The notes: generated from the letters alone by a model not told the origin. DNA of 61,140 nt from Branchiostoma floridae (GCF_000003815.2 NC_049982.1:25185049-25246188); one strand, 5' to 3'. Positions 1 through 14,400 are shown, counted from the first letter of the stretch. Translations and numbers: made by a program.

Positions 1-531
1 TGAAGATCGTAAGATTTTAGTTAACCACTTTTCTCTGATAGCTTTGGCGTCGGTATGGCTTAATGGTTGGGCGTTTGGCCCAGACCCTACAGGTTGCAAT
101 TTGAATGAAAGAAAATAAATCCACTTCGATTATACTAAATGAAATGAAATAAGCAAATTTTAAAAAATAAAATTTAAAAAGTAAAAACAAAACAAAATAG
201 ATAAGGTTGAGTGAAATCAAACATAACAACATAGAATAAGATGAATTAATATAATAAAATAAAAAAGAATAAATACTGTGACCACTACCAAAAGAACAAA
301 GTTTTAACATAGATACGTAACTTATGTTCTTCTAAATAAGGTTTGTCTTTAATATCGTTGTTTCATTCGAAGTAAGCCATTTGAGTTGATCATGTGTATT
401 CTATGAGAGGTGTTAATGCATGTGTGTGTTGGCACCCAATATCAGCCATGCTGCCTGCATGGGTTTACCATGTATGACATTGTCCGCACTCTCAATAAAT
501 AAACTTTTTTCAAAGTTCCGTACATACGTAC
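1..531 (-). other. Receptor intron 5, partial
   Basis: AT-rich intronic sequence, with a short SINE-like segment at about 48-110. No TM6-type coding sequence is visible on the minus strand, so the next exon is outside the window. Confidence 0.6.
48..110 (+). repeat. tRNA-like SINE fragment (family A)
   Basis: The stretch with GGCTTAATGGTTGGGCG and TTTGGCCCAGA resembles the head of the better preserved copy at 4026-4195. It is a fragment, and the box B part has decayed. Confidence 0.4.
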
Positions 532-673
532 CGCTTGAGCCAGTGGGGGCATCATTAGCTATGGTCCTCTCGGCGGCGGCAGGAGACATCCTGGTGACGT
601 AAGTACGCCGTAAGCTGCTGTTCTTGTGCCTCTGTACCGTGATGTAGATCCGCCAGTACAGCACCAGCATCAC
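532..673 (-). CDS. HTR7: 5-HT7-like receptor exon 5 (end of TM5, intracellular loop 3)
   Basis: Starts after acceptor CCTCCAG and encodes [17 protein letters not shown], with Y229 at 5.58, then a basic and Ser/Ala-rich loop 3. The best donor is G|GTACGT at 531-526, giving 47 codons plus 1 base (phase 1). The open frame continues to position 413 but has no TM6-like sequence there, so the exon probably ends at 532. The 5' boundary is firm; the 3' boundary is inferred. Confidence 0.82.
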
Positions 674-3600
674 CTGGAGGACAGATCAACGCGTTACACA
701 CTGATGGAGCATGAAAGGATGTTATTAGAGCAACGTATTCTTCAAAGTATACTTTGAAATCCCTTCATAGTACGCCAGCGTCTACAGCGTGCTTGTGTTA
801 GTGCAGCTGGTGTGTTACCCTGAAGGGCGGCTATACATGCTACACAAATACTAATACAGAAAACTTCCTGATCAACAATTCCCTCTCTTCTCCGCCAAAC
901 TTTCTACTTACAAAAAAAGCTGCACAAAACTTTTAACTTAAAAGTCCTAAGATGATCCTGCATCGTATGACTCGTGAGGACGTCAAAGTGCTTTTGACTC
1001 ATTAGCGGGTACGTTGCTAGCTTATCCTACGGTCCCTTTTGTACCAGTGCCCGCAAGGGATGTAGCCCCGGCCGGGTTCTGAAGCCTCAGATCTATCCCA
1101 GTACCTTGTTTTAACGATTAATCCACGGCGTTTATTGGTTGTCGGACCTCGGGTTGATTCAAACTCCGAGATCAAAAGCCCGGCCATGCCCTAAGATAGC
1201 CCGGGAAGTCCCCGGATACGAGGGAGTCACGTCCGAAAGTGCAGAAAAACAGCCCTAATACTATCCGGAGGGACTAATAGGCATAAGTCGGACTTTGAAG
1301 GAAAATAACTTTGCCAACCTTGAAGATCACCAAGATGCCACATGAGAAAATTGACTGAAAAGACTTAAGACTGTATAAAGACATCTATCTATACATTCTC
1401 CTTCGTCGTGAGGAAGTCAAAGTCGCCAGCTAACTCAGTGCTTCGCCCCAGCACTTCGCTTATTCACTCTATGGATTTCCATGTAAATGGTCTGGCGCCA
1501 GTTAATTTTTCTCGAGGCTTTTCCTCTGATTCTATCCTTGAGGATTCCATTTGCAGACCTTGAACGAGAACTAACGTTTCGACCGGAAGGCTTTTTGGCA
1601 TGCCCACAGTCGGTTTTTAAGATTTTTGCATATTACCCGTCCGTTTCGTGGAGCGTGAGTCGTATTATGACCTGTGGCTATGTAGTAGAATACACCGGTA
1701 GCGTCGTTTTCCCCTTCAAACACGCCCAGTCAATCAAATGCCAACGCATAAAAGCTGCTCAGAATGTCAGGGAGCAAAAATAAATTATAGGCATGAATGA
1801 ACACCAACTTTCACTCAACCGAGACGGGGGTTGATACACACTTCCAACTCTCATCGCTCTAATACTTAGATCACAGGTCCTTCAAAGTGAAGCTGATGAC
1901 AGTAATGACGTGACCTGCGTGACTGCACACGAACGTTTACACAACCAAGACGGGGGCCGCTACAGGTTCCCAACCACTATCCGTGTGACATATGGTTCAG
2001 TGTGGTAACGGGGTCATTAATCCCAAAATACCATACGATCTGTCAAAAGTTGGTAAGTCTGAATTCTCTTGTGTCAGATGAAAGTTTATGACTTCTTAAA
2101 CAGTTATAGGTAGCCATTAGGCAAAAAATTGGAAACATACTATCCATATAAACCCGTGTCCGTTATACATGGATTAAGGAGTAACTACACAGCTTACGTG
2201 TTATGCCATGAGGTGGTTTACCGGGTATGCAACAAAAACAAACAAGTAAGCATCAGGCTTCTCCATGAGAAAATTACGATCTTCCATCCCAACATCTACT
2301 TCAAGACAGAAAAGTGTTGCAACCGTCTGTATTGTTTTTCAACAAAACGGCCTATAGATACACAGCATATATATTTAAGTCAGAAATAACTATTGATTGT
2401 TATCTAAGGTGTGGTTGTGTATTATGGATGCACTTGCCCACTGAACTAACGCTATAATCTCCAGAATATTACCAGAGGTGCGCTCTGTCCACCAGGATCC
2501 CCCAGGCGCTAAGTACCTTAATCCTGTTTTATTACCGCTACTACTTCTCTGGGTCTCCATGGGCTTTTTCCTCCGGCCTTCTCCGCACCTTACGCTGTGC
2601 ATTAGTGGCTTTTATCCTGTTCTGTTCTTTACAACCAGTGCGTGAGCTCCCACATGGAGCTGTTTTACGTCAGGCATGTTTACTGGAGGGTAGGCACGTC
2701 GTGTGATGGACATTAATCGCGCTACAGTGCCCCTCGCCCGGGTCTGTCTTGTACCATCTCCGGTGTGCGTGGGCTGGAGCTCCCCGATGAGCTAACGGCG
2801 TAGTGTTTAACCTACCGACCCCATCATCTTCGGGTCAGTATCGCAGACACGCAACAGATTTTATCACCTCCAAGGCATCTCAAAAGATATTTTTTTGCCT
2901 TTAGGAAGAAACTTCGTAAAGAAGGCAACTTGCCATCTTATCATTGTGTATCTTTATATGATAACGCAAACTTTGATAAGATGCTCAAACGCTACTAATG
3001 TTTCTGATAATGTCACAAAGAAAAACCACGGCGAAGAAATTAGGATTGCTTCGTATAGCAGACGAAAGGCAATTCGGTTTACTAGTGCCAACAGGGACAA
3101 TGAAATGGTTGAACGTATACTATGGTCTATTATCCAATCAGACCCTAACCCTAACCACTTACCCTCTCTTCAACTGCCTGTGTGTTATGATGTTCAATTT
3201 TCATTTGTATGTTTTATGATTCACTTAATGCTTGTACACTCTCATTAGCTGTCATTCACTTGCCACTAGCCTACGGGCACGAATTTGCAATAAACTTTGT
3301 CTATAATAATAGTAATATTTGACGTCTTTGTCATTCGATTTCTGTGTTAACAGACGGAGAATATCTTATTCCGACATACATCGTTCTCAATCTGACAATT
3401 CTATCAATGACACGTAAATACTTAACTCGATTACGATCTGTTGACCAATCAGATGCTTTCACTGCTTCTGAAATGACTGGCGCTGATTTATTAGATTCTT
3501 TAACAGACAAAAAAAAATCTTATTTGACATGTTTCTTTTCAGCTGTATTAATGACGCCTACAATGATTAAATCATCAATTTTATTATCCGTTAACCAATA

Positions 3601-5437
3601 AGATACATTTCTTTCTACTGCCTGATTTGATGGTGTTTTCTCACCATTTTCTTTAACAGACGAGGGGGAAAATCCTGTTCAGTATCCATTTGGCGTCAAT
3701 CAAACTATGAACCAATCAAGTAACTCCATTCTAATACGATGGCTACCGACGTTGGCGCTCTTGCTGACGTCATCAGGCTGCTAACTACCGTTGCAGCAAA
3801 TTGATTGAATTTTCGGTTCAACGAATAGCTTTCATCTTTGTACACTTACAAAGCTCCGAATGACGTCTGTCGATTGACACAGTTGGCCTTCGCACAAAAT
3901 CGCTTCCAGAATGTTCTTTGAAAGACTTAAAAGGCTTTGGATGGCAAAAACTACAAATATGCCGTTGCCGTAGACTTAGAAGAGTCAACTTTGTTTCGAA
4001 AGTAAATACAAAAGTTTGCAGTGGTGTCATGTTGGTGCAACGGTTAGGTTGTTTGGCCCAGAGGTCGGAGGTCCTGGGTTCGGATCAACAGACATGCCAC
4101 TAATGCTATACCCTTTGGTAACACTAAAGGCCCTTTACCAGACTTGCCTCCCAATACCGTGCCCTAGACACAGTGGATAACAACATACTGTACTGTATTC
4201 TGTAGCGTTTTGAAAGAGCACCTAATTTTCACATCCAGTAATCTTGTAAAAAATGTATAACAGCTTTTATGTTAAGAGTTCAATACCCTACCCAGTAAAC
4301 GGTAACACTATGCCTTTTACGCATATAAAGCATGATGGGGCTATCTAGGTAATGCTATACAGCCAAGCCGAAATCGTTTAAAACCCTCGTAAAGGAAGCT
4401 TGGTGCGTAGTTCATTAAACGTTATGTTCTGGCGTTAATATGTTTAAGCTGCGAATGATGTTCATTGGTCAGTGGCTTTGGATGGCTGTGGCATGGTCAA
4501 TAGCTCTGGTTAGAGCAATAAAAAGCTGATGGAGATGAAACAACACACAGTTTCCAATAGATACACTGAAAGAAACAGAAATATAGATAGATAGATAGCT
4601 ACATATAGCGACATAGGGATAGATAGGTAAATACTATAAGATATGTTAGACAGACAAATAGACCCATACACGTAGTAATGGATATGGGTGGATAGATTAA
4701 TTAATGGATGGATGGAAGAATGGATGGATAGATAGATTAAATAGTTAGATAGTCTGAAAGAGAGCTAGGAATACATAATAAAATGGGGAGAAATATAGGA
4801 TATACTGTAGTCTATAGTGACCACTCTACATGGACCTGGTTTGATCAGGTTTGAGCTATAGTTGGGCTGAAAAATATTATGATCCTAAGCTACTGATGGA
4901 GATATCGATAAAAACAACTTGCCATATGTGGAAAGGCTAAGTGCCCCCACCAAGGTCAGTTGAACGATCGTCACGCTTACCTGCCAGGATGACACGTTAC
5001 GGTACATGCCATAACCTATGTCTGAGAGTGCTTAATAAAAGGAAGTGTGTTTGAACCGAGGGGGCAGTGTGTATTTCCAATAGGGATGGATTTACCCAAA
5101 GCACTCGGTCGAAAAGGCCGGAATTGGTCGTCCATTACCAAACCTATCTTTGATCCTGCAATCTTTGATGTGTAAGGGTACGGAATTAGGTACCGATGGG
5201 TAACCACTTCAAACAGAAAAATGGCATGTACTTGTAACACCAGTAAAATAAAGAAATTTGTTGCAAGACTCCCATAGAAATGCTGTGAGACCGGATAACA
5301 AAAGTTACTGGAACACATTCAACCAAGTGTTTTATTCAAGAACGAAGTTTTAGTGGTCCTATTTTACACAGACGAAGTTTTAGTGATCCTATTTGTGGAA
5401 CGAAGTTTTAGTGATCCTATTTTACACAGACATGCAG

Positions 5438-5486
<49 letters not shown>

Positions 5487-8400
5487 TGCATGTCTGTGTA
5501 AAATAGGATACGCATATATACATGTAAGATAGGATACGCACTAGTATATCGTGCCTTGATGAGGGTGACATAGGCCTTTTGATGATCTTTCAGTAATCTT
5601 CAAGAAGGTCTTACAGTGATCTCTCAACAGTCTTTCAATGCTCACTGATCTTTCACTGATCTTCTTCATAAATTTGTTAATGAACTTTCACCGATCGTAA
5701 AGTCTTACAAATTATGAATGCAATAATGCTGACCAACACTTTTTTTTGCGCAGCGATGTCTCGAGTGTCTCTATATTCTGTGAAAATATCGCCCTTGGCC
5801 ATGATCAGATAGAGTAAGGCACGTTACAGTCAAATACAAAACAGTGAGCCGGTTGTCTACGCTTAAGCACCGTTGCAGAGCTCATGTCGTTAATATGTCG
5901 TTAACACCTGTTCCATTACCTGGGCTATCACGGTAACACAGGAGAGTATGCCGGGCAACGCTAAGGTTCAGTCATTGCCACGGCACCAGTGCATGTTATC
6001 GGCATCCCCGATCTAAAACTATACAGCCCCAAGTTAATAGAGTTGGTCGAACTTTCATCTCAGTGTAGGCCGTTTCAATTCAATTTTATGGATGACATCC
6101 GCGCGCGCATCAGTTTTTGTTTGTTTCCCGAGAAAAACAAGTTTCCTACCATACTGTAAAGCGCACAAAGCAGCTGCAAAATGAGCACATGTGAAAGACA
6201 AAAGAAATGACCAAAACGAACGGACACGGACTATGAACCCTGAGCTTACGCTCTACTATATGCTTTGTGTCATTCATATGAAGTGATATATGTTGATAGA
6301 TTTATCAGGACCCGGTGTAATCTTTGTCTCTGTTATATTTCATCTAACCCTTACCTCATGACCTCAGTGAAAAGCGACGACTTGAGCTTCTCATAACAAA
6401 CAAACAAACAAACAAACATGTATGTATGTCCTACAAAAAGAATTGGAAAATGGATACTGATTGTCGCAGTAAGCCAAGTCAGTTCCAAATTCACAGAACG
6501 AGATGCAAAAGAACAAGTGGAAAATCTTGTGGTCGGTATTGCATACATGTTTACATGTAGTCTTGTGTTTAACCTTGACCACATATCACTCACTCACTCA
6601 TGGCAGGGTATGACCACCTAGATTTCATTAACGAAAGCAACCAAGTTTGAAGCTTTTCCATTCGCACGCTCGCATTTCAGGTTCCCACAGTATGTTATCC
6701 ACATGATCCAATCCACATGGCCTAACATGCCTGGTTGCCTTTGTGCAGTAGACATCGTCAGACGTGAGGCTGTGAAAAGAGCATGTGTTCCTGACCGGTT
6801 TTGTATGCTGTACATTGCCGGGGGTAATCTCACCGTCTATAGGATGCAGAATCCAATTTGCAGCAAAATTTTTCAACCATTCCAGACAACCCAGAGGTCA
6901 ACGAGCTCTCCAAACGTCCAACAAAAGGAACTTCGAGGCGGTTTAGACTTCGTGTCTTTGAAGATTTCCCAATGTTACTGCATAACCGATTGAACTACTG
7001 TGCGGGGGCTAGTTTTCAGTTTGCGCAGTTAGAAAGATGTCAAGCTTGTGGATATATAGAGTCATAGCTTTAAAGCTTACAAATGCTGTCATGTCCAACA
7101 AAAACCGTTTTTCTCGTTGAACAATTGAGTCACTGATCAGAGACATTCACTTGTAGACAAGGCTGTGTAGGCAGAAAAGATAAAAGTAGGCAACAAAGTT
7201 TAAAAGTAGTTTGTAAACTTTAAATTAATGAAGTTGGTTACTACCTGTGGTGACAGCCACGTGATCGTGAGCAAGTTAATGACAAAGCTCTTTGGTTTTC
7301 ATCGGGTCACCCTGTACTCTAACGCTGTAAGATCTTTACCAATGGGTTGTTGGCTCTGTCCTTGAAGACGACTTTCTTAGTCTTAAGAAAATCGAGTTGC
7401 TTGGTGTGCGGTGACTCATTGTATCGATCGCTTCATTTGTTTGGGTTTAGAGGGATTACATAGAGAGGTGGGTAGAAAACCAGGATAGGTGGCTATAGGT
7501 AATAACAGATGTATCTTGCGCAAATGAGGAATATACATCAAGGACTGTCCGGTTTAAGGTTCGTCCAGGTTGGCTTACGTGGTGGTGATCTCGTCAGCAC
7601 CACAAATTAATTTCAATTCTCGCGAGATTACTTGGTGGTCTAATCTTAGTACATGTCGTCTTGATACATAGATCTCAGACAGGACTACACTTTGTTTCTT
7701 TGAGCTTTTATGCTCATGTGACATCAGCAGTTGGTCAAATGTCGTTGGAAGTCGACATCGGCCCCGGTCCCGATTACGAGAAGGTTAATTGTTTGTTCTT
7801 TTTTATCAGTATGCAGTCTAACCTCAATCTTCAGCTTTAGCAACTGTCCTTAAGGGCGCTGACGTGGATCGCTGAAGTGGTTATTGATGCTGGTCTTAAT
7901 TAACTTCTGTCTGTACCCAAGTGTCACTATGTGCTGAGGCAGTGAGTTCCAGAGTTTTGTTGTGACCGGGAGGAAGGTACGACTGTGGGATGTTGTCGCT
8001 GATTTCACAGGCTCCAAGGCGTTGCAGTGTTGAGATGTTGACAGGCAGGTTTCACGTCGACGTACGAAGGGTTCAGGAAGTAGACTGTTGAGTGGTGCAG
8101 GCGCGTCGTGGTTGTACATGCGGGTTGCTGTATGTAGAAACTAAAGATAGGTGGCCGTAGGTGATATCGGGTGTGTCTTGCGTTAATGGTGTGTCTTACA
8201 TCAAGGACTAGATTCCTCCAGCTTGGATTACGTGTTGGTGATCTCGTCTGCACCACAAATAAATCTCAAGTCTCGCGAGATTACACGGTGATCTAATCTT
8301 AGTACGTGTCGTCTTGACACATAGATCTCAGACAGGACTACACTCTGTCTCTTAGAGCTTTTTTTACTCATGTGACATCAGCAATGGGTCAAAGGTCGGT

Positions 8401-11400
8401 GATGGAAGTCGATATCGCCCGCCCCCTGTCCCGGGTAAGAGAGGGATTAATTCATTGGTGGATTTTTGTAGAAAACAAAGATAGATGGCCGTAGATAAAA
8501 ACAGATGTATCTTATGCTAAGGAGAAATAAACATCAAGGACCTACAAAATCTAAAGATGATCAACTACTGTAAATCTTGAAATATTCGTGAATTGTACAG
8601 TATCTATAGTATGGATTTCAGCCGCGATTGTCGAAGCACCTGAAAATTCTCCCTCTCACACCTTTCGTGAAAATAAAGAAAGTTACAGTACCTACATAAA
8701 CATGCGTGGATTATTTCAAACTTCATCTGCTGTGTACACATTTTAACTCAGCACAACGTGTCCATAGTCAGCCAAGCAAACCGGAACTAATCTTATAACA
8801 ATTTCAGCTTTTCTCTCCGGAGGAACCAGGAAATTGGCTATTATAGATTTATGTACGTGATATGATTGGAAATTTGACGTTTGTAAAGTTTGTAACATTT
8901 TGTGTTCAACATATCACATAGCCCTAACCCTTTGTAAGTTTTCTTTTTTCTCTTAAAAGTCCATTAGACTGGCTGATAGCCAAAACTGCAGTGCGTCTAT
9001 GTAAAATGTTCCTTTCATCACGTGTCAAGGGACATACGATTCTTGCTATTACAGTTCATGCTTGAAACATTTTAGGACTTATAACTTGCATTTGGGAAGT
9101 ATGCGAATGAATGATTGCGATATGCCCGTTATCATGTTCAAACTACGATTTGCGATGCGTGCATTAACAGCTGAATATATTATTGAAAAATAAAACTTTT
9201 CCCCTCATCCGACAAAGCAAAATGGCTAACAGGATCACGAAACTTTCGACTGAATCACTCATTTCACTTCAGCTATGCAAGCTAATGGCTCCACACATGT
9301 GACGTTATGCACACGTGACGTCAAAAATGGGTCAAAGGTTGTTGCAGGTCGATATTGGCCCCGTCCGGGTTACAAGAAGGTTGATAGCTAGGTGAATACA
9401 TATTTGCTAATGACGACGTATACACGAAGGGGGACTGAGAACGAATGGCAGACGGAATGTGCTGACTTTCCATATCAATTCTAATTGAAGGCGTCAAACG
9501 TATCGAATTAAGGAGCAAGCTGTCTCATCCAAGGTTTATTACTGCTTCCTAATCACTATCTCACAACTTGTAATTACTCCTCTGAATGCAATTAGCTTTC
9601 CCACTTTGCGATTCTGTCGTCTAGAGTCAATCTGGTGACATAGCAGTCGATGATTCATACGCTGAAAATAAAGATTGCATCAACGGGCTGTCAAATACAT
9701 ATATGTGGTTTGTTGCACATGACCTACTCATCAAACAAGCTTAAGAGCAAATGGGCATAGATTTGTCCGGGATATCAAGATCTGGTGCTTCAATTTGTGA
9801 AGCGTACATACTCCAATGCTTAGTGACCCTGCTTCTGGATTTAGCGGTTGTGAGTTCGAAACCCAACATGCACGATACAGAAATACTAATACGTCGCTGT
9901 TTATATAGCACGGGACTGTAAACCATGGTCAACGTACTGTTCCTAGTACTTTTTGAAAATAGCTAGGAATTTCCCCGTACAGTTAACCTGTAAATACTGT
10001 ACACAGAGGCAAAATATTCATTGAATGAGCTAAATATATTTGAGCTAAACTGATTCAAGATCACTCTCAATAGAAATGACTTTCGGTACAAGCGAGGAGA
10101 GTCAAGATAGTGATAGACTAAGATTGATGGCCCCTGAATAATGAACCCTTTTAGTGGTTGTCTTTCACAACGGTGTGTTTCCTACAGTCAATCTGGCGAC
10201 AGAGTTGATTATTCGTATGACGAAAATTACCTAATGAAGATTGCATCAACAGGATGTTGTCTACAGTCAGACTGGCGACACACAGTTGATTATTCGAAAT
10301 GAAAATTATGACGTTGATTATGATGAAAATTACCAAATGAAACTTGATCAAGTTTTCAAATATTTAGATTGTCACGAACGACGAACTCATTGCGCGAGGG
10401 CAACTAGGCACGTAAGTCCTGGATATCCATATCAGATATGATTGATTGATGTAGCGTGCGTAGTCCACTGGTCAGGGACAGCACCTCTGGACGAAGAGGT
10501 CGTGAGTTCAAAACCCAACATGCACGCTACTGAAATGTGCTGTAGTCCTTATATCGATCGGAAAACGAGTCTGCGAGCTCTAAATTACGAGGAGGCANNN
10601 NNNNNNNNNNNNNNNNNNNNNNNNNNNNNNNNNNNNNNNNNNNNNNNNNNNNNNNNNNNNNNNNNNNNNNNNNNNNNNNNNNNNNNNNNNNNNNNNNATC
10701 GATCGGACGACGAGTCTGCGAGCTCTAAATTACGAGGAGGCATGACCCTGACAGGAATGGGGGGAATCTGCCATTTCTTCGCCGGTAGCAGGGTCAGGCC
10801 TCCTCGTAATTTAGAGCTCGCAGACTCGTCGTCCGATCGTTTTTCGCCTAATGTAGGGGGGTAGTAGGAAGAGATTAAGAGATCATCCAAAGTGCATAGT
10901 CTGATGTAGTCCTTAGGAAGAGGTTAAAAGATGCAAAGGGCGCTAGTGTGCTGTAGTCCTTAGGAATAGGTTAAAATCTATAAAGTGCACTAGTGTGCTG
11001 TTTTCCTTATACCCCCCTCATGATGAACAGTTCATTGTTGAAAAGAGCTAGGAAACTTCCCCCGTACCTGTATCAACTATACATAGCATCTGCTTTATCT
11101 ATCGCGCCCAGTGAAAGGAACGCTAAGCTATTCATTGGATTCATTTAAGCTGAATTGGCTCGGGATCGCTTTCACTTAAAATCACTTTCACTAGAAAACA
11201 AGAAGAGTGTAAAAGACAAGATTAATTCTTAAAGATTAATGTGGCTCCTGAATAATGGATCACAAGTCTATTGCTTTTAGTTATTCTAATGAAGGTAATT
11301 AACTTTTCCATCTGCCACGATGGTGTCTACAGTCAATCTGGCGACAGAGTTGATTATTCCTATGACGAGAATTACCAAATGAAGATTGCATCACCGGGTT

Positions 11401-14400
11401 AACTAAGTAAACATTTGCTTTGTCACGCACCACAAACTCAGTGGGGAGAGCAACCAGACTTCAGACATGAATGCACTTGTTTTTGTTTTTGTAATATCTT
11501 TTTTTCACAACAAAATAGTACCTAAAACATACGAACACGATTATTTGAACAGGTGCACGATGAATAAAACCTGGTACAGGAAGGGGGAAGCGTGTAAAGC
11601 TTATACAAGGCCCTTGTCTTCTGAAAAAAATTGATTATAATCGACATATAATAACAAAGTGAAGTGACTGTTATGAATTGATAATAAAGATATCAGCACT
11701 TTGTAAAAATAACATGGTCTTTGGCATGGGTAGACTCTTGTTGATTGACTGGGTTAGCATTGTTAAGGAGACTTTAAGTTATGGCAGCCCATATATTTGA
11801 CTTAATAGATAACATTGTACATTTTTTCATGTATTTGTATCATTTGTGTATATTTTTTTTGGTAAAGTATTTTTGTACTGCCAATAAATAAAAGCAAAAA
11901 AAAGGATATCTATTCCTTCTAATTTGCATAGCATGCATAGTCCGGTGGATAGTGTCCCTGCCTCTGGACCAAGAAGCCGTGAGTTGGAATTTTGTAAATG
12001 ACTGTGTCGCTCACCCGCCATGCACGTTACTAAATGGGTTCGCAATCCTTACACGGAACCTTATGCCATGGTCAAATGTCCATCGTACTTGTTAAAACGA
12101 GTCAGGGGAATATCCTCGTACAACGAATATGTCTTTACTCTAACGACCAGTGGAAAAGTAGCTAAACTGTTCATTGAGTTCATTTGAGGCAAACAGGTTG
12201 GGGATTACCTACACTCATGTCTGTTTGCTAGTTTCTAGACAAGGTTAAATCCTTTCGCGGGACCAGAACCACCAGCTTTACTTACTGTGACATTAAGGAA
12301 TAGCGCAGACTGATGAACTAGTGTATCTTACCAGCATTGGGATATAGAAGGCGCCGAGGGTTGAGTAGATGGTGTATCCCTTGTCTTGATTGATCAGACA
12401 GGTCTCTCCGTCATACTCGTTTCCTTTTCCCCAGCCCAGCAAGGCGGGGACAGAGATCAGCGCTGCATAGGTGCATACAAAACTGTTAGGATAGAACAGC
12501 ATATAAATCATGGGTTATGTTCATGGATGCATACAAAACACTTAGAATGAAACAGCATACAAATCATGGGTACTGCATACAGAACTCTTAGAATGAAACA
12601 GCATACAAATCAAGGGTACTGCATACAGAACTCTTAGAATGAAACAGCATACAAATCATGGGTTAAGTGCATGGGTGCATACAAATCTCTTAGAATTAAA
12701 CTGCATACAAATCATGGGTTAAGTGCATGGGTGCATACAAATCTCTTAGAATTAAACTGCATACAAATCATGGGTAATGTGCATGGGTACATACAAATCT
12801 CTTAAAATGAAAAAGCATACAAATCATGGGTTATGTGAATGTGTTCATACAAATCTCTTAGAATGAAGCAGCATACAAATTATGGGTTTTATATATCGAT
12901 ACATACAAAGTGTTTAGAATCAAACAACATACAAATCATTGATTATGTCGTAAACATCGCACACTTGCAAAACTCTACCTCCATTTTTATGTGGGGGATA
13001 AATATCATACAACTCAGGGGTAATGTACACAAAACCCTCTAGAGTTTTCGTTACGCACAAAACTCTCTGCTAATTAAAAACAGCGTACAAATCATGAGTA
13101 TTGTGGATCGGTAGAAACAAACGCTCTCTGATCAAACAATACATTCAAAACATTGAATCGCTTATTACGGCGATTACACGATTCAGATATCTCCTCACGA
13201 TACAATTCATTTAAACATACTGTCGATGGGATATATAGACCCAAAGCCTNNNNNNNNNNNNNNNNNNNNNNNNNNNNNNNNNNNNNNNNNNNNNNNNNNN
13301 NNNNNNNNNNNNNNNNNNNNNNNNNNNNNNNNNNNNNNNNNNNNNNNNNATATGTGACAGGGGCATTAGCACAATTCTAACAAGAACTCATTACAAAAGT
13401 ACTGTCCTATTGCCAGCTGTGTCTCATGCACGATTCCCGATCGCACCGTATCGTTGATTAATAACTAAAGGGGTGGATGCTAACGTCATTGTAGAGTAAT
13501 CCCTTTGCGATGTAGTCACTTCAACATGAAGCGCTCTATATAGCTCTTAGCACGTACTACCGTTGCAAATTGGTTGGAAACCTTACTCAACAAATTTCCC
13601 AAAAATTTCTCAGATATTTGCCAGCGTTTACGTAACTAACGGGGTGCTAACGTCATCGTAAGTAATGTCTGTGCATTAAAGTCTTTTTAATTGGAAGTGC
13701 TCCATATAGTTCTTTACACGTACTACGGTCAAGTTAGCTATTAGAAATCATACGCAGCAAATCAATTTGAAACTGCCCCATTCATTTTTTTTACATTTTT
13801 TTGCCACGTTCACGTCGTATAATAGAGTTGGATGCTAACGTCATTGTACAGCAATCCCCTTACGATACATAGTCTCTTTAAAAGGAAGCGCTCCATAAAG
13901 TTCTTAACACGTACTACAATTGCAACTTAGATAGAAATCTTACTCAACAAATCTCCCGAAACGCTCTCATAACATTTACCGGCACTTTCACGTTGATAAC
14001 GGATGCTAGTCTCTTCAATATGAAGTACTCTATGTAGTTCTTTACACGTTTTTTGGTTACAAGTTAGATAAAAATCTTACTCGACAAATCTCTCGAAACA
14101 TTTTCATACCATTTGCCTGCACTTCACGCCGCATACGTAAATAACGGATGCTAGTAGAGTCATGCCGGTGCATTAAAATCTCTTTAACAGGAAGCTCACA
14201 ATATATTTCTAAACATACGCTACAGTTACAAGTTAGATAGCAATCATACGAATTCTCTCAAGTAACCCCATGCATTTTCTGGCGTCCTGTGATTAATTAA
14301 GGGGTAGATGCTTGTCGTCGTAGAGTAATATCTGTGCAATGCAGTGACTTCCAAAGGAGGCGTTACATACGGTTCATACTACGCACTAGAGTTACAATTG

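Larger units (their letters stand above)
10450..11090 (+). repeat. tRNA-derived SINE-like element (family B), copy 2, interrupted
   Basis: The head GTGCGTAGTCCACTGG and box B-like GTGAGTTCAAAACCC are followed by a foldback insertion (about 10550-10850). The SINE-associated AGCTAGGAAACTTCCCCCGT segment then resumes near 11047. Confidence 0.6.
9620..12240. repeat. Composite repeat present as three diverged tandem copies
   Basis: Each copy has the order GTCAATCTGG(C/T)GACA-type head, a GATTGCATCAAC segment, a tRNA-like SINE, an AGCTAGGAA-type segment and a TTCATTGAATGAGC-like tail. Copies start at about 9620, 10187 (with a partial second head at 10259) and 11329. The second is interrupted by the foldback element and assembly gap at 10550-10850. 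Confidence 0.65.

Noticed and set aside
413-531. Extension of exon 5 to the ORF end
   Set aside because: The extra sequence has no TM6 character and a GTACGT donor is available at 531. Retained only as an alternative end.
3142-3160. CCCTAACCCTAACC string as a telomere remnant
   Set aside because: Only two units; expected by chance in this length of sequence.
4026-4100. Functional tRNA gene
   Set aside because: Box A and box B-like strings are present, but no cloverleaf with closing acceptor stem can be drawn. Dispersed copies indicate a SINE.
12472-12960. CRISPR array
   Set aside because: Units are contiguous with no spacers, and the window is animal DNA.
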